Below are positions 26,024-34,749 of a stretch of DNA of 64,000 nt, one piece after another. Within the stretch, counting starts at the first letter, position 1. Each line of letters starts with the position of its first letter. Made by a program: the position numbers and the translations under genes. Below the pieces are notes generated by a model that had not been told where the DNA came from, did not search any database, and saw only the letters and a list, made by a program, of their open reading frames with translations. Origin of the DNA: a virus; IMG/VR virus record IMGVR_UViG_3300031539_000005, positions 1 to 64,000 of that record. The stretch is one strand, 5' to 3'.

Positions 26024-26662
26024 ATGAGCGCTCCGAACATAACAATTCTCTGGAATTCGAGTAGTAATGACACTCCTAATACAGGAGGTGCTTCAGGAGA
26101 TGCTAACTGGAAAGTTCTTGATACTGTTAACGACAAAATTGCTTTTCTTGGATCAGCAACAGTAGATCAGGATGCTAACACTTCCAAGGATGTTTTTATT
26201 ATCCCCGAAACAGGTAATCAAGAAGTTCCAAAGCAATTTGTTAATGATTATTCTGAAGCTAAATGGGATAGAGTCTGGCTTGCTGGGTCAGATGCTGATC
26301 AGGGAGGAGGAGGAAATAATCGTTATGCGTATGGAGTCTATATAGATGGAACTACTGCATCAGCTCCTGTTCTTCAAGCATGGGATTCAACTACTCATTC
26401 CACTTATAATCTAGCGGTTTTGGGATCGGGTACTCCGTCTGACTCAATGCTGCGAGCAATAAAGACAACTCATGGAGCACCTGGAGCTAGTTGGTCCGGA
26501 ACACCCATAGCAGGAAGTGGAGGATCAAATAGTGTAGCTTTAGATTCTACTGCGATAATTGCTGCTAAAATGCTTTATTGGAATATGAGAATGCTTGTTC
26601 CTAGTTCTGCTAATCCTTTTACGGCTGAGCCTGTTCTCTCAATATATTTAACCTATGCATAG
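26024..26662 (+). CDS. Tail structural protein, unknown family
   Basis: 212 aa, RBS AGAGGAGGG. Gly/Ser/Thr/Asn-rich with aromatic residues, beta-rich by pattern (NITILWNSSSNDTPNTGG; WDRVWLAGSDADQGGGG). No transmembrane segment or catalytic motif. It sits in the fibre cluster; a side-by-side fibre or baseplate component is inferred. Confidence 0.5.
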   Translation: MSAPNITILWNSSSNDTPNTGGASGDANWKVLDTVNDKIAFLGSATVDQDANTSKDVFIIPETGNQEVPKQFVNDYSEAKWDRVWLAGSDADQGGGGNNRYAYGVYIDGTTASAPVLQAWDSTTHSTYNLAVLGSGTPSDSMLRAIKTTHGAPGASWSGTPIAGSGGSNSVALDSTAIIAAKMLYWNMRMLVPSSANPFTAEPVLSIYLTYA

Positions 26663-26679
26663 TTCAAATGGAGAAAGTT

Positions 26680-27081
26680 ATGTATAATCAAATTTACAAA
26701 GTAATTTTTGAGGATGATACAGAATTCATCGGAGGAAGCTTAGATGCCCCCAAATGGAGTAAATGTCCTGATAATACCATCAAGGCATTAGAGATTAATC
26801 TTCCCTATGGAGATAAAATTGTCCTTTCGGAATACGAACAGTTTAACTTTTTCATAGGAGCAATTAAATCTCTTAATGCTGGAAGATTGGTAATTAGTCA
26901 TCTATTTGCTCTAGGGTGCAAGAATGACTTAGTCACTTCCTATCGAATCACACTTACTTCCAGAAATGCTTCTAATAAATATCAAGTTGGAGATATGACA
27001 GTAAGGCAATTTGCTTTTGGAAAAGAGGGTATAGGTAAGACATCCACGACTGGTTGGAGAAAAGGAACAAAGGTTGATTAA
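26680..27081 (+). CDS. Small tail protein, unknown
   Basis: 133 aa from the ATG at 26680, which has GGAGA 5-6 nt upstream; an ATG at 26668 in the same frame has no ribosome site. Sequence starts MYNQIYKVIFEDDTEFIGG, with a central hydrophobic strand FNFFIGAIKSLNAGRLVISHLFALG and a basic end. Overlaps the start of the Ser-repeat fibre gene by one base, so the two are probably coupled; a chaperone or anchor for that fibre is possible. Confidence 0.5.
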   Translation: MYNQIYKVIFEDDTEFIGGSLDAPKWSKCPDNTIKALEINLPYGDKIVLSEYEQFNFFIGAIKSLNAGRLVISHLFALGCKNDLVTSYRITLTSRNASNKYQVGDMTVRQFAFGKEGIGKTSTTGWRKGTKVD

Positions 27082-28643
27082 TGGCAAAGTTTACTCCAGA
27101 TCATGGATTATATCTAGAGCCAGATACTAGTCCGTATACGAGTAAAGCACTGAGTGTCGATGACGATCTCATTGATGAAAATTTATATACAGCAGCTACT
27201 TCAAATTTCTGTGAAACAAGTTTTAGTTATGGTCTAGACTTAGGAAGCGCTCAGACCGTTGGGACTATTCGGGTTTGTTGGCAGACTTATGGGGATGTAA
27301 CTCCTGTGAGCTGGTCCAGTAGCGGGACAGATAGTGTCAAAGTTTTTAAGTCATCTGATAATACTACTTGGGTAGCGGTAGAACAATTTGATGGTCCCGC
27401 TTTTATTCATACAGGATATAAAGAACTTGCTTTTGATTGTGTTCTAACTACTCCTGCCTCTGCTAGATATTGGAAAGTAGTTGCTTTAGAAATATTGAGA
27501 ATTGAACCTGGGACAGGAGTTCTGTATGCTGGTGAAGTAGAAGCTTATCCTGAAGAAGCCAGTTCTTCTTCCTCAAGTTCATCTAGAAGTTCTTCTAGTT
27601 CGTCATCTAGAAGTTCTTCCAGTTCATCTTCGTCATCCAGGAGTTCTTCCAGTTCATCTAGAAGCTCATCTTCTTCTAGTTCATCTAGGAGCAGTTCCTC
27701 CTCTTCAAGTTCTTCAAGAAGTTCTTCATCTTCATCTTCTAGAAGTTCTTCGAGTTCATCTTCCAGAAGTAGCTCTTCTTCATCAAGTTCATCTAGAAGT
27801 TCTTCAAGTTCATCTTCTTCAAGTTCATCTAGAAGTAGTTCAAGTTCTTCATCTAGAAGTTCTTCAAGTTCATCTTCGTCAAGAAGTAGTTCCAGTTCTT
27901 CTAGCCATTCATCTAAAAGCAGTTCAAGCAGTTCAAGTTCATCTTCTTCAAGTTCTTCTAGAAGTAGTTCAAGTTCTTCTAGCCGTTCATCTAAAAGCAG
28001 TTCAAGCAGTTCAAGCAGTTCAAGCAGTTCTTCATCCAGAAGTAGTTCTAGCTCATCTAGTTCATCTTCATTATCTAAGAGTTCTTCTAGCTCATCTTCT
28101 AGTTCTAAAAGTTCAAGTAGCTCAAGTTCATCTTCTTCAAGTTCTTCTAGAAGCTCTTCTAGTTCTTCTTCTAGCAGTTCTTCTAGTTCATCATCATCTC
28201 AATCTAGTTCATCTTCATCCAGTAGTGCTCCTGCTCACAGGGCAGATTTCTATCTAGATACAAAAGTTTATAAAGTTCACAGAGCGGATATTCGTTTTGA
28301 TTCTGCAATAAAACTTGGAACGAGACATTTACTTAAACTTGATTGTGAAATAGCTGCTACGAGTAGAGTATGGGGATATGTAAGAGATTGGAGGGGGCAC
28401 ATTGTTAGAAAAGAATGTAAGATAATTATTTCTTCTTCTGATGGAGCAACTATTTATGGAGCTACGATATCATCTTGGACAACTGGATATTATAATGCTC
28501 AAGTTAATTTACCAAAGGGATCACAAGTTCTGGTAACTGTTTTCTATACTGGAACTTTTAGGAATCAAACAAACATGGCAGGATCTGATATTGTTACTAC
28601 AGCAAGTTCTTCATCAAGTAGTAGTTCACTTTCAGCGAGCTAA
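27081..28643 (+). CDS. Serine-repeat tail fibre-like protein
   Basis: 520 aa. N-terminal domain (about 1-158) looks like a discoidin/F5-8C-type beta sandwich (YGLDLGSAQTVGTIRVCWQ, VKVFKSSDNTTWVAVEQF, ARYWKVVALEI). Residues about 160-381 are Ser with a single Arg, Lys, His or Gln every few residues. The C-terminal domain (about 384-505) begins HRADFYLDTKVYKVHRAD and ends with a carboxypeptidase-regulatory-like fold (SRVWGYVRDWRGHIVRKEC), then a short Ser tail. The last fold is repeated at the C-terminus of the 29200 product. Architecture fits a fibre with binding heads joined by a flexible, probably glycosylated stalk; see also the gene at 1. Confidence 0.75.
   Translation: MAKFTPDHGLYLEPDTSPYTSKALSVDDDLIDENLYTAATSNFCETSFSYGLDLGSAQTVGTIRVCWQTYGDVTPVSWSSSGTDSVKVFKSSDNTTWVAVEQFDGPAFIHTGYKELAFDCVLTTPASARYWKVVALEILRIEPGTGVLYAGEVEAYPEEASSSSSSSSRSSSSSSSRSSSSSSSSSRSSSSSSRSSSSSSSSRSSSSSSSSSRSSSSSSSRSSSSSSSRSSSSSSSSSRSSSSSSSSSSSRSSSSSSSRSSSSSSSSRSSSSSSSHSSKSSSSSSSSSSSSSSRSSSSSSSRSSKSSSSSSSSSSSSSSRSSSSSSSSSSLSKSSSSSSSSSKSSSSSSSSSSSSSRSSSSSSSSSSSSSSSSQSSSSSSSSAPAHRADFYLDTKVYKVHRADIRFDSAIKLGTRHLLKLDCEIAATSRVWGYVRDWRGHIVRKECKIIISSSDGATIYGATISSWTTGYYNAQVNLPKGSQVLVTVFYTGTFRNQTNMAGSDIVTTASSSSSSSSLSAS
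27559..28224 (+). repeat. Ser-coding low-complexity repeat in fibre gene
   Basis: About 220 codons of Ser in mixed TCN/AGY codons with AGA/AGG/CGT Arg and AAA/AAG Lys interruptions. Longer near-copies are visible around 27900-28010, where TCTAGCCATTCATCTAAAAG and its CGT variant recur. Confidence 0.85.
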
Positions 28644-28645
28644 GT

Positions 28646-29197
28646 ATGGCTATCATTAAACAACAAAATAATTGGAACGATTATATAGATTATGGTAAAC
28701 AATCTGGGGAATATCTTTGCCAGTCTCTATTCTTTGATCGATCCTTTATTTTAGATTCAATTACTTTGAGATTTGATTCTACAAATGTAGATGTAGTGAA
28801 TGATATTAAGTTCAGGGCAGAAGTTAGACCATCTTCTGGTTCAGCAAATCAATTGGATCTAACAGATACTATAGCCGATTATTCAAGTTGGTATAATGAT
28901 GAAAATATTCCTCCTACGGAATTTACATTTCCTCTTAATGGATTGTCTTTTCCGGCCGGTTATTATTACTTTGCTTTGGTTAGCAATCTCAGAGTTCCCA
29001 AAATAATGCGTGTTGCTTTTCAAAAAGGTGGATCTTTTTTTGGTAAATTCATTCATATAAAGAATAGTACGGGAATTTATAGGTCCGATTATGGACTGAT
29101 GATTAAAATTAATGGAACTTGGAATGAAATTCCTCCTAAGCTACAGACTTTGGATATCAACACTTATGTCATTACGACAATTCAGGATGAATCTTAG
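28646..29197 (+). CDS. Tail structural protein, unknown
   Basis: 183 aa, 2 nt after the Ser-repeat fibre gene. Beta-rich: SFILDSITLRFDSTNVDVVND, FTFPLNGLSFPAGYYYFALVS, the layout of a jelly-roll accessory domain. No membrane or catalytic motif. Likely a fibre or baseplate component by position. Confidence 0.5.
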   Translation: MAIIKQQNNWNDYIDYGKQSGEYLCQSLFFDRSFILDSITLRFDSTNVDVVNDIKFRAEVRPSSGSANQLDLTDTIADYSSWYNDENIPPTEFTFPLNGLSFPAGYYYFALVSNLRVPKIMRVAFQKGGSFFGKFIHIKNSTGIYRSDYGLMIKINGTWNEIPPKLQTLDINTYVITTIQDES

Positions 29198-29199
29198 TC

Positions 29200-30132
29200 A
29201 TGGCAATTGCAGAAACAGTTATAGAAACTTGGAACTATTGGAATTATTATAAAAGGGTTCTAAGAAATATTTCAACTGGAGGAGAATATACCCTAGACAC
29301 AGGGCCTTACTCTCCATCTATTACTGGACTTTTAAGAGTAGGAGTTAGAATAGCAGAATCTAGTTCAACAGAAGAGGTGAGAGAATATTATGTTCTAGTT
29401 CTTCGGCCAGATAAAAAACGCCTTGCTAATCAAGATTTTCCTATAGATGTCAAATTAGAATTAGATATTTCCACTTGTGTTTTATCAGAAGGACAATCAA
29501 TTGTAACTCTAAGAGTAAAACCTTGGGCTAATCCTAATGGATTACGTTGGATAACATCCAGTTTGATTAGCTATGAACAAATTATTGAACATTATATTCC
29601 TTTTGATATTTCTGCTGTTGATTATGCTATTGCTACTTATGAAGAAACTAAAACTGTGAGTCCAACTACGGGTTCCGTCGAGTTCATTAGTCTTGAACAG
29701 AGCTTCTGGAAATTCATGAGAGATAAAACAATTGGATTCGCAATTTCTGGGACGGAAGGGTACTGTGAAATCTTTGGTCCAACTTATGTTGCTACTTCTG
29801 TGAGACCAAAATTTACAATCGATCAGAGTCAGGCTGCCAGAGTGCAAGGGTATGCAAAACTCACGACAGAAATTAAAGCTCAGTCGAGAGTGAAAGGGGT
29901 ATGTAAAGATAGAGAGGGAGATCTTATTACTGGAGTACAATGTAGAATTATTGTTTTTAATCCTGACGATTATAGAATAGTGGGAACAGGAGTATCAACT
30001 GCTGCTGATGGCTCTTTTTTAATTGATGTAGATTTCAGAGTGGGATCATCGGTAGTGGTAAGTTTTGTAGAAACTGGACAAAGTATTTACGGAAGCGAAA
30101 TAATGACTACAGTTTCTCGGAGTACAGTGTAA
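29200..30132 (+). CDS. Tail/fibre protein with carboxypeptidase-regulatory-like C-terminus
   Basis: 310 aa. The first 200 residues form a beta-rich domain similar in style to DNRLRE/TGF-propeptide-like adhesion domains (YYVLVLRPDKKRL, SFWKFMRDKTIGFAISG). The C-terminal 90 residues (KAQSRVKGVCKDREGD, CRIIVFNPDDYRIVGTGVSTAADGSF, GSSVVVSFVETG) align by eye with the end of the 27081 product, so the two share a module. One-base overlap with the hub gene that follows. Confidence 0.55.
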   Translation: MAIAETVIETWNYWNYYKRVLRNISTGGEYTLDTGPYSPSITGLLRVGVRIAESSSTEEVREYYVLVLRPDKKRLANQDFPIDVKLELDISTCVLSEGQSIVTLRVKPWANPNGLRWITSSLISYEQIIEHYIPFDISAVDYAIATYEETKTVSPTTGSVEFISLEQSFWKFMRDKTIGFAISGTEGYCEIFGPTYVATSVRPKFTIDQSQAARVQGYAKLTTEIKAQSRVKGVCKDREGDLITGVQCRIIVFNPDDYRIVGTGVSTAADGSFLIDVDFRVGSSVVVSFVETGQSIYGSEIMTTVSRSTV

Positions 30133-31745
30133 TGACTGACATTATTATTAAAGTTTCATATCCCTTTAGAGATGAAAGACTTTTCCCTACAGGATGGAGA
30201 AGTTTTAATCAAGATTTATGGAGTATTAATTCCATAGAAGCCGAAAATGAAATAATTGGATTAAATAAGATTAATGATGAAATAGATACAGAAATTATTG
30301 CCATAAATGATCTTACCACTATGGTTTTTGCTGATATTCTTGGCCTGAATGAATTAGAAATTACCTTAGAAATGATTAGTGTGAATCATATTCTGGATGC
30401 CATAACCCATGAATATATAGGATCAAATGTTCTCGCAGTTGCATATACTCCAGAAATAATAGCCATTAATGATATTTTAACTTATCATCTCAGAGAAAAT
30501 GAAATAATTGGCATCAATAGAATTGGACAAAGTACCTATACAACCTATTCTTATACTGTCACAATTCTTCTTGATAATGTGAATATTACGGATTACATTC
30601 TCAGTTGGGAAATTAATATTTCTGAGGATTCCTATGTGAATTCTGCAAGGCTTATGTTTACTGACAAAAGTTTCTTTACCCAATGTGATCCGACAATATT
30701 GATCGGAGAAAAAAGAATTAAGATTACAATAGATGGGATTAGCTATGAATTTTTGTTAGAGAAAAGAAATCTGAATCGCAGTCCAACAGAAGGAGATTTT
30801 GATATATGGGGGCGTTCTCATCTCTGTACTCTGGACATGCCTTACAGTACTCCATTGATAGATAAGGATATTGTTCAGGATCCGGATACGCTTGAATGGT
30901 CTTGTCCGGACGATGATACCTATATTCCTCATATCTGGCAAACAGGAGACCATACTGCCAGTGAAATAATTGAAAATATTATTGGAGCTGATCACACATT
31001 GTCAATGGAGATTGATGATTTTGTAATAAAGCAAGGAACTGTTTCAGTGACTGGAGAGGCCCCTATAGAATTTGTAAATAAAATTGCCAAAATCGTTGGC
31101 GCTCATGTAAGGACAGATTTAGATGATCAATTAATTGTTAGGTATTGGAAATTCAATGAGACAGGAACTACAGTTGCCACCTTTACCGATCTAGAATCTA
31201 TTTTTATGTTGAATGAAAGTCTAGAATTTCCGGAAGGATATAATAGAGTTTTGGTAAGAGGCTATGAAGATGTGCTTGAAGATTCTTCTGTTCAATTTTC
31301 AATTGTCCTCGATGCTGAATTGAATAATAGCCGAAATCAATTTTCTTTTGGAACAGATTGCTGGTTTAGAATTTATAAGTCTCCATTGAATGTAGACTAT
31401 ACAATTTCCTCTACTCTAGGAGATGTTGCTCTGAATAGCTCAAATGTTTCTGAAGATATTTCACAAGAAGTTTCTGGCTTTGGTGGGAAAACTCTACAGG
31501 CAGATAAACCTATTGTCACAATAACAAAGATAGAACTTTATGATTGTTCCATTGTGGGTTCAGATCAATATAGTTTTTCCCGAGGATATAAGACTGTAAC
31601 TGCTGAATCTGTAGTCATAGAAGATACTCCTGTGCTAATAAGTTATACTTCTCAATATGATCTATATAAACTTACAGTTTCGAAACCTTGTGATCCGTTA
31701 ATTACTGATGAAATAATTTCAAGAATCAATCTTATTGAAACATAG
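30132..31745 (+). CDS. Baseplate hub-like protein with N-terminal EIIxxN repeats
   Basis: 537 aa. Residues about 39-132 contain roughly seven copies of a short unit of the form (E/x)-I-I-(G/A)-(I/L)-N-x-(I/L), e.g. EIIGLNKIND, EIIAINDLTT, EIIAINDILT, EIIGINRIGQ. Residues about 135-390 follow the hub/gp27-like pattern: VTILLDNVNITDYILSWEI, FLLEKRNLNRSPTEGDF, then ASEIIENIIG, VSVTGEAPIEFVNKIAKIVG and a DDQLIVRYW strand. The C-terminal 140 residues form a beta module (WFRIYKSPLNVDYTI to SYTSQYDLYKLTV) shared with the 31754 and 33400 products. Probably the central hub of the tail tip. Confidence 0.65.
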   Translation: MTDIIIKVSYPFRDERLFPTGWRSFNQDLWSINSIEAENEIIGLNKINDEIDTEIIAINDLTTMVFADILGLNELEITLEMISVNHILDAITHEYIGSNVLAVAYTPEIIAINDILTYHLRENEIIGINRIGQSTYTTYSYTVTILLDNVNITDYILSWEINISEDSYVNSARLMFTDKSFFTQCDPTILIGEKRIKITIDGISYEFLLEKRNLNRSPTEGDFDIWGRSHLCTLDMPYSTPLIDKDIVQDPDTLEWSCPDDDTYIPHIWQTGDHTASEIIENIIGADHTLSMEIDDFVIKQGTVSVTGEAPIEFVNKIAKIVGAHVRTDLDDQLIVRYWKFNETGTTVATFTDLESIFMLNESLEFPEGYNRVLVRGYEDVLEDSSVQFSIVLDAELNNSRNQFSFGTDCWFRIYKSPLNVDYTISSTLGDVALNSSNVSEDISQEVSGFGGKTLQADKPIVTITKIELYDCSIVGSDQYSFSRGYKTVTAESVVIEDTPVLISYTSQYDLYKLTVSKPCDPLITDEIISRINLIET

Positions 31746-31753
31746 GAAGCAGA

Positions 31754-32254
31754 ATGGCATTAATCGCTAAAGCCAGTTTGGATGTTGTTTTTGTTGTCTC
31801 GTATGTGGATACAAGTCTTATTGAGGCATCTCTTGTTCCAGATGATAATGGTGGAGCTAGTTGCTATTTACCTAATGAGAATTATTATATTCGTTTATAT
31901 AAGTCCAATAGCAACCTTGCCGTCTCTGCGAAAGCTAATTTCGGCAGTATAACGAAACATGCATCGGATGTTATCGAAAATGTTACAGAAGAGATTGTAT
32001 TTTCTGGAACAGACACTGTTTCTTTACTCAAGATTCTTAGAGGAAGTTTTACTCTTACTTATAATGGTCTTGTTTACACTTTGGATCATACTGAACATAC
32101 TCCATCAATTGCTTCTGAAATAGGTTCTAAAGCTTTAGCTTCTGATGTCTCTATCTTTGGAGCATTTAGTGTAAGCTATGTTTCCTTATATGATCTATAT
32201 TTATTTAGACCTAGTCGATTTGGAAAACTCCTATTATCTTTTGTGGGTACTTAA
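31754..32254 (+). CDS. Single-module tail tip protein
   Basis: 166 aa. Almost the whole protein is one copy of the beta module at the end of the hub protein: CYLPNENYYIRLYKSNSN, VTEEIVFSGTDTVSLLKILRG and a closing VSYVSLYDLYLFRP. It sits 8 nt after the hub gene. Suggests duplication of a hub C-terminal domain into a separate subunit. Confidence 0.55.
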   Translation: MALIAKASLDVVFVVSYVDTSLIEASLVPDDNGGASCYLPNENYYIRLYKSNSNLAVSAKANFGSITKHASDVIENVTEEIVFSGTDTVSLLKILRGSFTLTYNGLVYTLDHTEHTPSIASEIGSKALASDVSIFGAFSVSYVSLYDLYLFRPSRFGKLLLSFVGT

Positions 32255-32256
32255 TT

Positions 32257-32583
32257 ATGATAGAGATCATTTGCAGACGAGGAGCTGGCGATAAAGAAAT
32301 GGATTCAGTAGATGATCCTTTAATAAACACGAACGCTATGGCGGTTAAAAGAGGAACCTATGAAATAGATCGCCAGTGGTTTTTAATTCATGATCAAACA
32401 ATAGAAGTTCCACATAAAAAAAGAGATGCTGGAACTGCTTTGATGGATAATGATATAGTTGAACTCGAAGATCTCCTCATTGGACTTACTGGAAAAAGAA
32501 AAATAAAATCTTTGGTTATCAGTGGATCTCCTTCGCGCGTTATAGCGACAATTACAGTGGCTAAATATAGAGAATTTGTATAA
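32257..32583 (+). CDS. Small tail protein, unknown
   Basis: 108 aa, 2 nt after the previous gene. Contains MAVKRGTYEIDRQWFLIHDQ and ends with a hydrophobic strand VIATITVAKYREFV. Resembles the small baseplate proteins found beside hub genes in long-tailed phages, but no named family is recognised. Confidence 0.5.
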   Translation: MIEIICRRGAGDKEMDSVDDPLINTNAMAVKRGTYEIDRQWFLIHDQTIEVPHKKRDAGTALMDNDIVELEDLLIGLTGKRKIKSLVISGSPSRVIATITVAKYREFV

Positions 32584-32607
32584 ACTAAAATTAGGGAGTT
32601 TATTGTT

Positions 32608-33126
32608 ATGTCATCTTGGCCGATTATTGATAATTTAGCAGGGATTATTCTAAAGAATGTTGAAGGATGCGTAGTAGAAATCGGAATGGGCTCTTCTACG
32701 TATGCTCTCGCCACTCCTGCAATAAAGTTTAAAAGGAAATTATATACTTGTGATATTAAATTGAGAGCAGCTTCTCTTTTTGAGGATCATATTCAATTTG
32801 AAGGAAAGTCTGAAGATTTCATAAAGTTTTTTGATGATACTCCAGCTATAGTTTTTCTAGATGGATGTCATGATTTTGATGTAGTTTTTATGGAATATCT
32901 TTTTTTTAGGGAAAAATTGCTTCCCGGAGGAGTTATCTTCTTTCATGATACTTTGCCTCCTACAGAAAAACACCTGAGCCGAGGAGCCTGTTCTAATTCC
33001 TATTTGGTCAGACAAGAACTAGAACAAATAGAACCAAATTGTTTCACCTGGCCCTATTCCGATGGAAAATGTGGATTAACAATGATTTTGAAAAGAGAAG
33101 ATTCTCCTCCTTATTACCGAGCATAA
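32608..33126 (+). CDS. SAM-dependent methyltransferase-like protein
   Basis: 172 aa, RBS TAGGGAG. Rossmann-type methyltransferase pattern: CVVEIGMGSSTYAL (motif I), YTCDIKLR (motif II acid), AIVFLDGCHDFDVVF and PGGVIFFHDT. Closely related by eye to the gene at 47479, with shared LDGCHD(F/Y)DVV, FFHDT/FIHDT and FTWPY signatures. It sits inside the tail-tip gene run, which suggests that its substrate is a tail component or a glycan attached to one. The substrate is unknown. Confidence 0.7.
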   Translation: MSSWPIIDNLAGIILKNVEGCVVEIGMGSSTYALATPAIKFKRKLYTCDIKLRAASLFEDHIQFEGKSEDFIKFFDDTPAIVFLDGCHDFDVVFMEYLFFREKLLPGGVIFFHDTLPPTEKHLSRGACSNSYLVRQELEQIEPNCFTWPYSDGKCGLTMILKREDSPPYYRA

Positions 33127-33127
33127 A

Positions 33128-33397
33128 ATGAAATCAAAAAGTATCCAAGTTGGATTTGTCCAAAATGTTCCTTCTTATGCTGATGCTAAAGTGACAAAAG
33201 TATATGAAGATTCTTATGATATCCGATTATCTAACGGAAAGATCTATAAACATATTCCAAATGCTTCTAGCACTACTTTTGTCACTGGAGATTATGTAGC
33301 GGTTATTTTTTCAGATATAGAGAGAAAAGATTGTAGGATAGTTGGAAGAGGTAAAAAGATTACTACTTTAAGTTCAGTCACAATTGTGGATGTATAA
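33128..33397 (+). CDS. Small OB-fold-like tail protein
   Basis: 89 aa. The strand pattern DAKVTKVYEDSYDIRLSNGKIYKHIPN followed by TTFVTGDYVAVIFSD resembles small OB domains of baseplate spike or adaptor proteins. One base after the methyltransferase gene, 2 nt before the next. Confidence 0.5.
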   Translation: MKSKSIQVGFVQNVPSYADAKVTKVYEDSYDIRLSNGKIYKHIPNASSTTFVTGDYVAVIFSDIERKDCRIVGRGKKITTLSSVTIVDV

Positions 33398-33399
33398 AA

Positions 33400-34731
33400 A
33401 TGGCTATTTCATCCAGTATCATAACGATTTCTCAAGTTTGCGAAGCTGAAAGTTGTCTTCTGCAATGGTCGGTAGTACATGAAGACAATAATAGTCCAGA
33501 TTGTTTTCTTGCAGATACAGCTTATTATATAAGATTATATAGGACTCCTTTGACTTTACTTCCGGCTGACATAACGGTCTTTAATACAAGCGGGAGTGTA
33601 ACCTATGTATCTACTGAAGAAGAATCTGTAATTGAAGAATTTGTTACTTTTCAAGGAGATCAAGTAGCACGTCTTGATAAGCCATTCTATCAAACTTTTA
33701 CTTTTACTACTCTGGGAATTTACAATGCAAGCGGTCAGCCTTCCGAAGCTATCACTTTCGGTGTAACCGAAGGCAGTAATGAAATCAGAGCTTCTGCTCC
33801 TTGCTTTGGAACTATTCTTGTAAACTATATTACTCAATATCTTAGATATAGATTTGTTGGAACATTCTATGAATCTACTCCTATAGTTGTGGTAAGTCGT
33901 CAAATCGTGATTGGAGCTCTGGCAATTTGTAATAATGAAACTATCCGCGATGCTGCAATTGTAGAAATAATGAAACGCTGTGCGGCTGACGATTCAGGAT
34001 GCTTGGAATTAACTGATCCAGAAGTGGATACAAGTAGTGATGAAGGAGCGGCTTATGACAAACAAGGAAAAAAATTAATTAAAGTCTATGTTGAAGATCC
34101 TTCTTATATTGCGGCATATTGTACTAGAGGATCTATAACATGGCTTGGAACAGATGAAGATACAATAGAAGAAGAAATTGCTGGCATGGGTGGCAATTTT
34201 AGTGCTTCTTTTCATGTCTATAATTTGATATCTCAAGAGGTGAGTGGAGGAAATGTAAACACTCTTGAAGTTATAAATGGAAATCTTTCAATGATTAGAA
34301 CTCCGGAAGATGCTGTTATAAATGGAATTCCCATTGGATATGGAACAGTAAGAATAAAATATCTTACTCGCTATCAAAAATATCTAATTGCTGCCGCAGT
34401 TACAGGAATGGGAGTATTCATTGTTCATGACCTAGTCGGAATAAATTGTGACTATGCAAGCACAACTTATCAACTTGGAGTAGAGACTGTAACAAATAGA
34501 TATGATATTACTCTTGTCTTTAAAGATTTTGTAACTGGAGAACCTGTTCCATTGGCCGATGTATGGGTTGATGATGTTCCTGTTGGTCAGACAGATGGCA
34601 ATGGAGAAGTTTTTATCAGACAAGTCCTTGTTGATGTAGATCATACAGTGAGAGCGAAGAAAGAAGGCTATATTGATACTTATTCAGATAGTCTTGCAAA
34701 CGATGTTTTTAGAATTACAAGTCCTTCTTAA
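33400..34731 (+). CDS. Multi-module tail tip protein
   Basis: 443 aa. Two copies of the hub-type beta module: about 25-150 (CFLADTAYYIRLYRTPL, VIEEFVTFQGDQVARLDKP, VNYITQYLRYRF) and about 222-345 (KLIKVYVEDPSYI, IEEEIAGMGGNF, IKYLTRYQKYLIAA). The last 80 residues form a carboxypeptidase-regulatory/PEGA-like domain (VPLADVWVDDVPVGQTDGNG). A short helix with KRCAADDSG links the modules. Likely a tail-tip subunit binding host surface or other fibres. Confidence 0.6.
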   Translation: MAISSSIITISQVCEAESCLLQWSVVHEDNNSPDCFLADTAYYIRLYRTPLTLLPADITVFNTSGSVTYVSTEEESVIEEFVTFQGDQVARLDKPFYQTFTFTTLGIYNASGQPSEAITFGVTEGSNEIRASAPCFGTILVNYITQYLRYRFVGTFYESTPIVVVSRQIVIGALAICNNETIRDAAIVEIMKRCAADDSGCLELTDPEVDTSSDEGAAYDKQGKKLIKVYVEDPSYIAAYCTRGSITWLGTDEDTIEEEIAGMGGNFSASFHVYNLISQEVSGGNVNTLEVINGNLSMIRTPEDAVINGIPIGYGTVRIKYLTRYQKYLIAAAVTGMGVFIVHDLVGINCDYASTTYQLGVETVTNRYDITLVFKDFVTGEPVPLADVWVDDVPVGQTDGNGEVFIRQVLVDVDHTVRAKKEGYIDTYSDSLANDVFRITSPS

Positions 34732-34749
34732 CGCACATGAGATCAAAAG

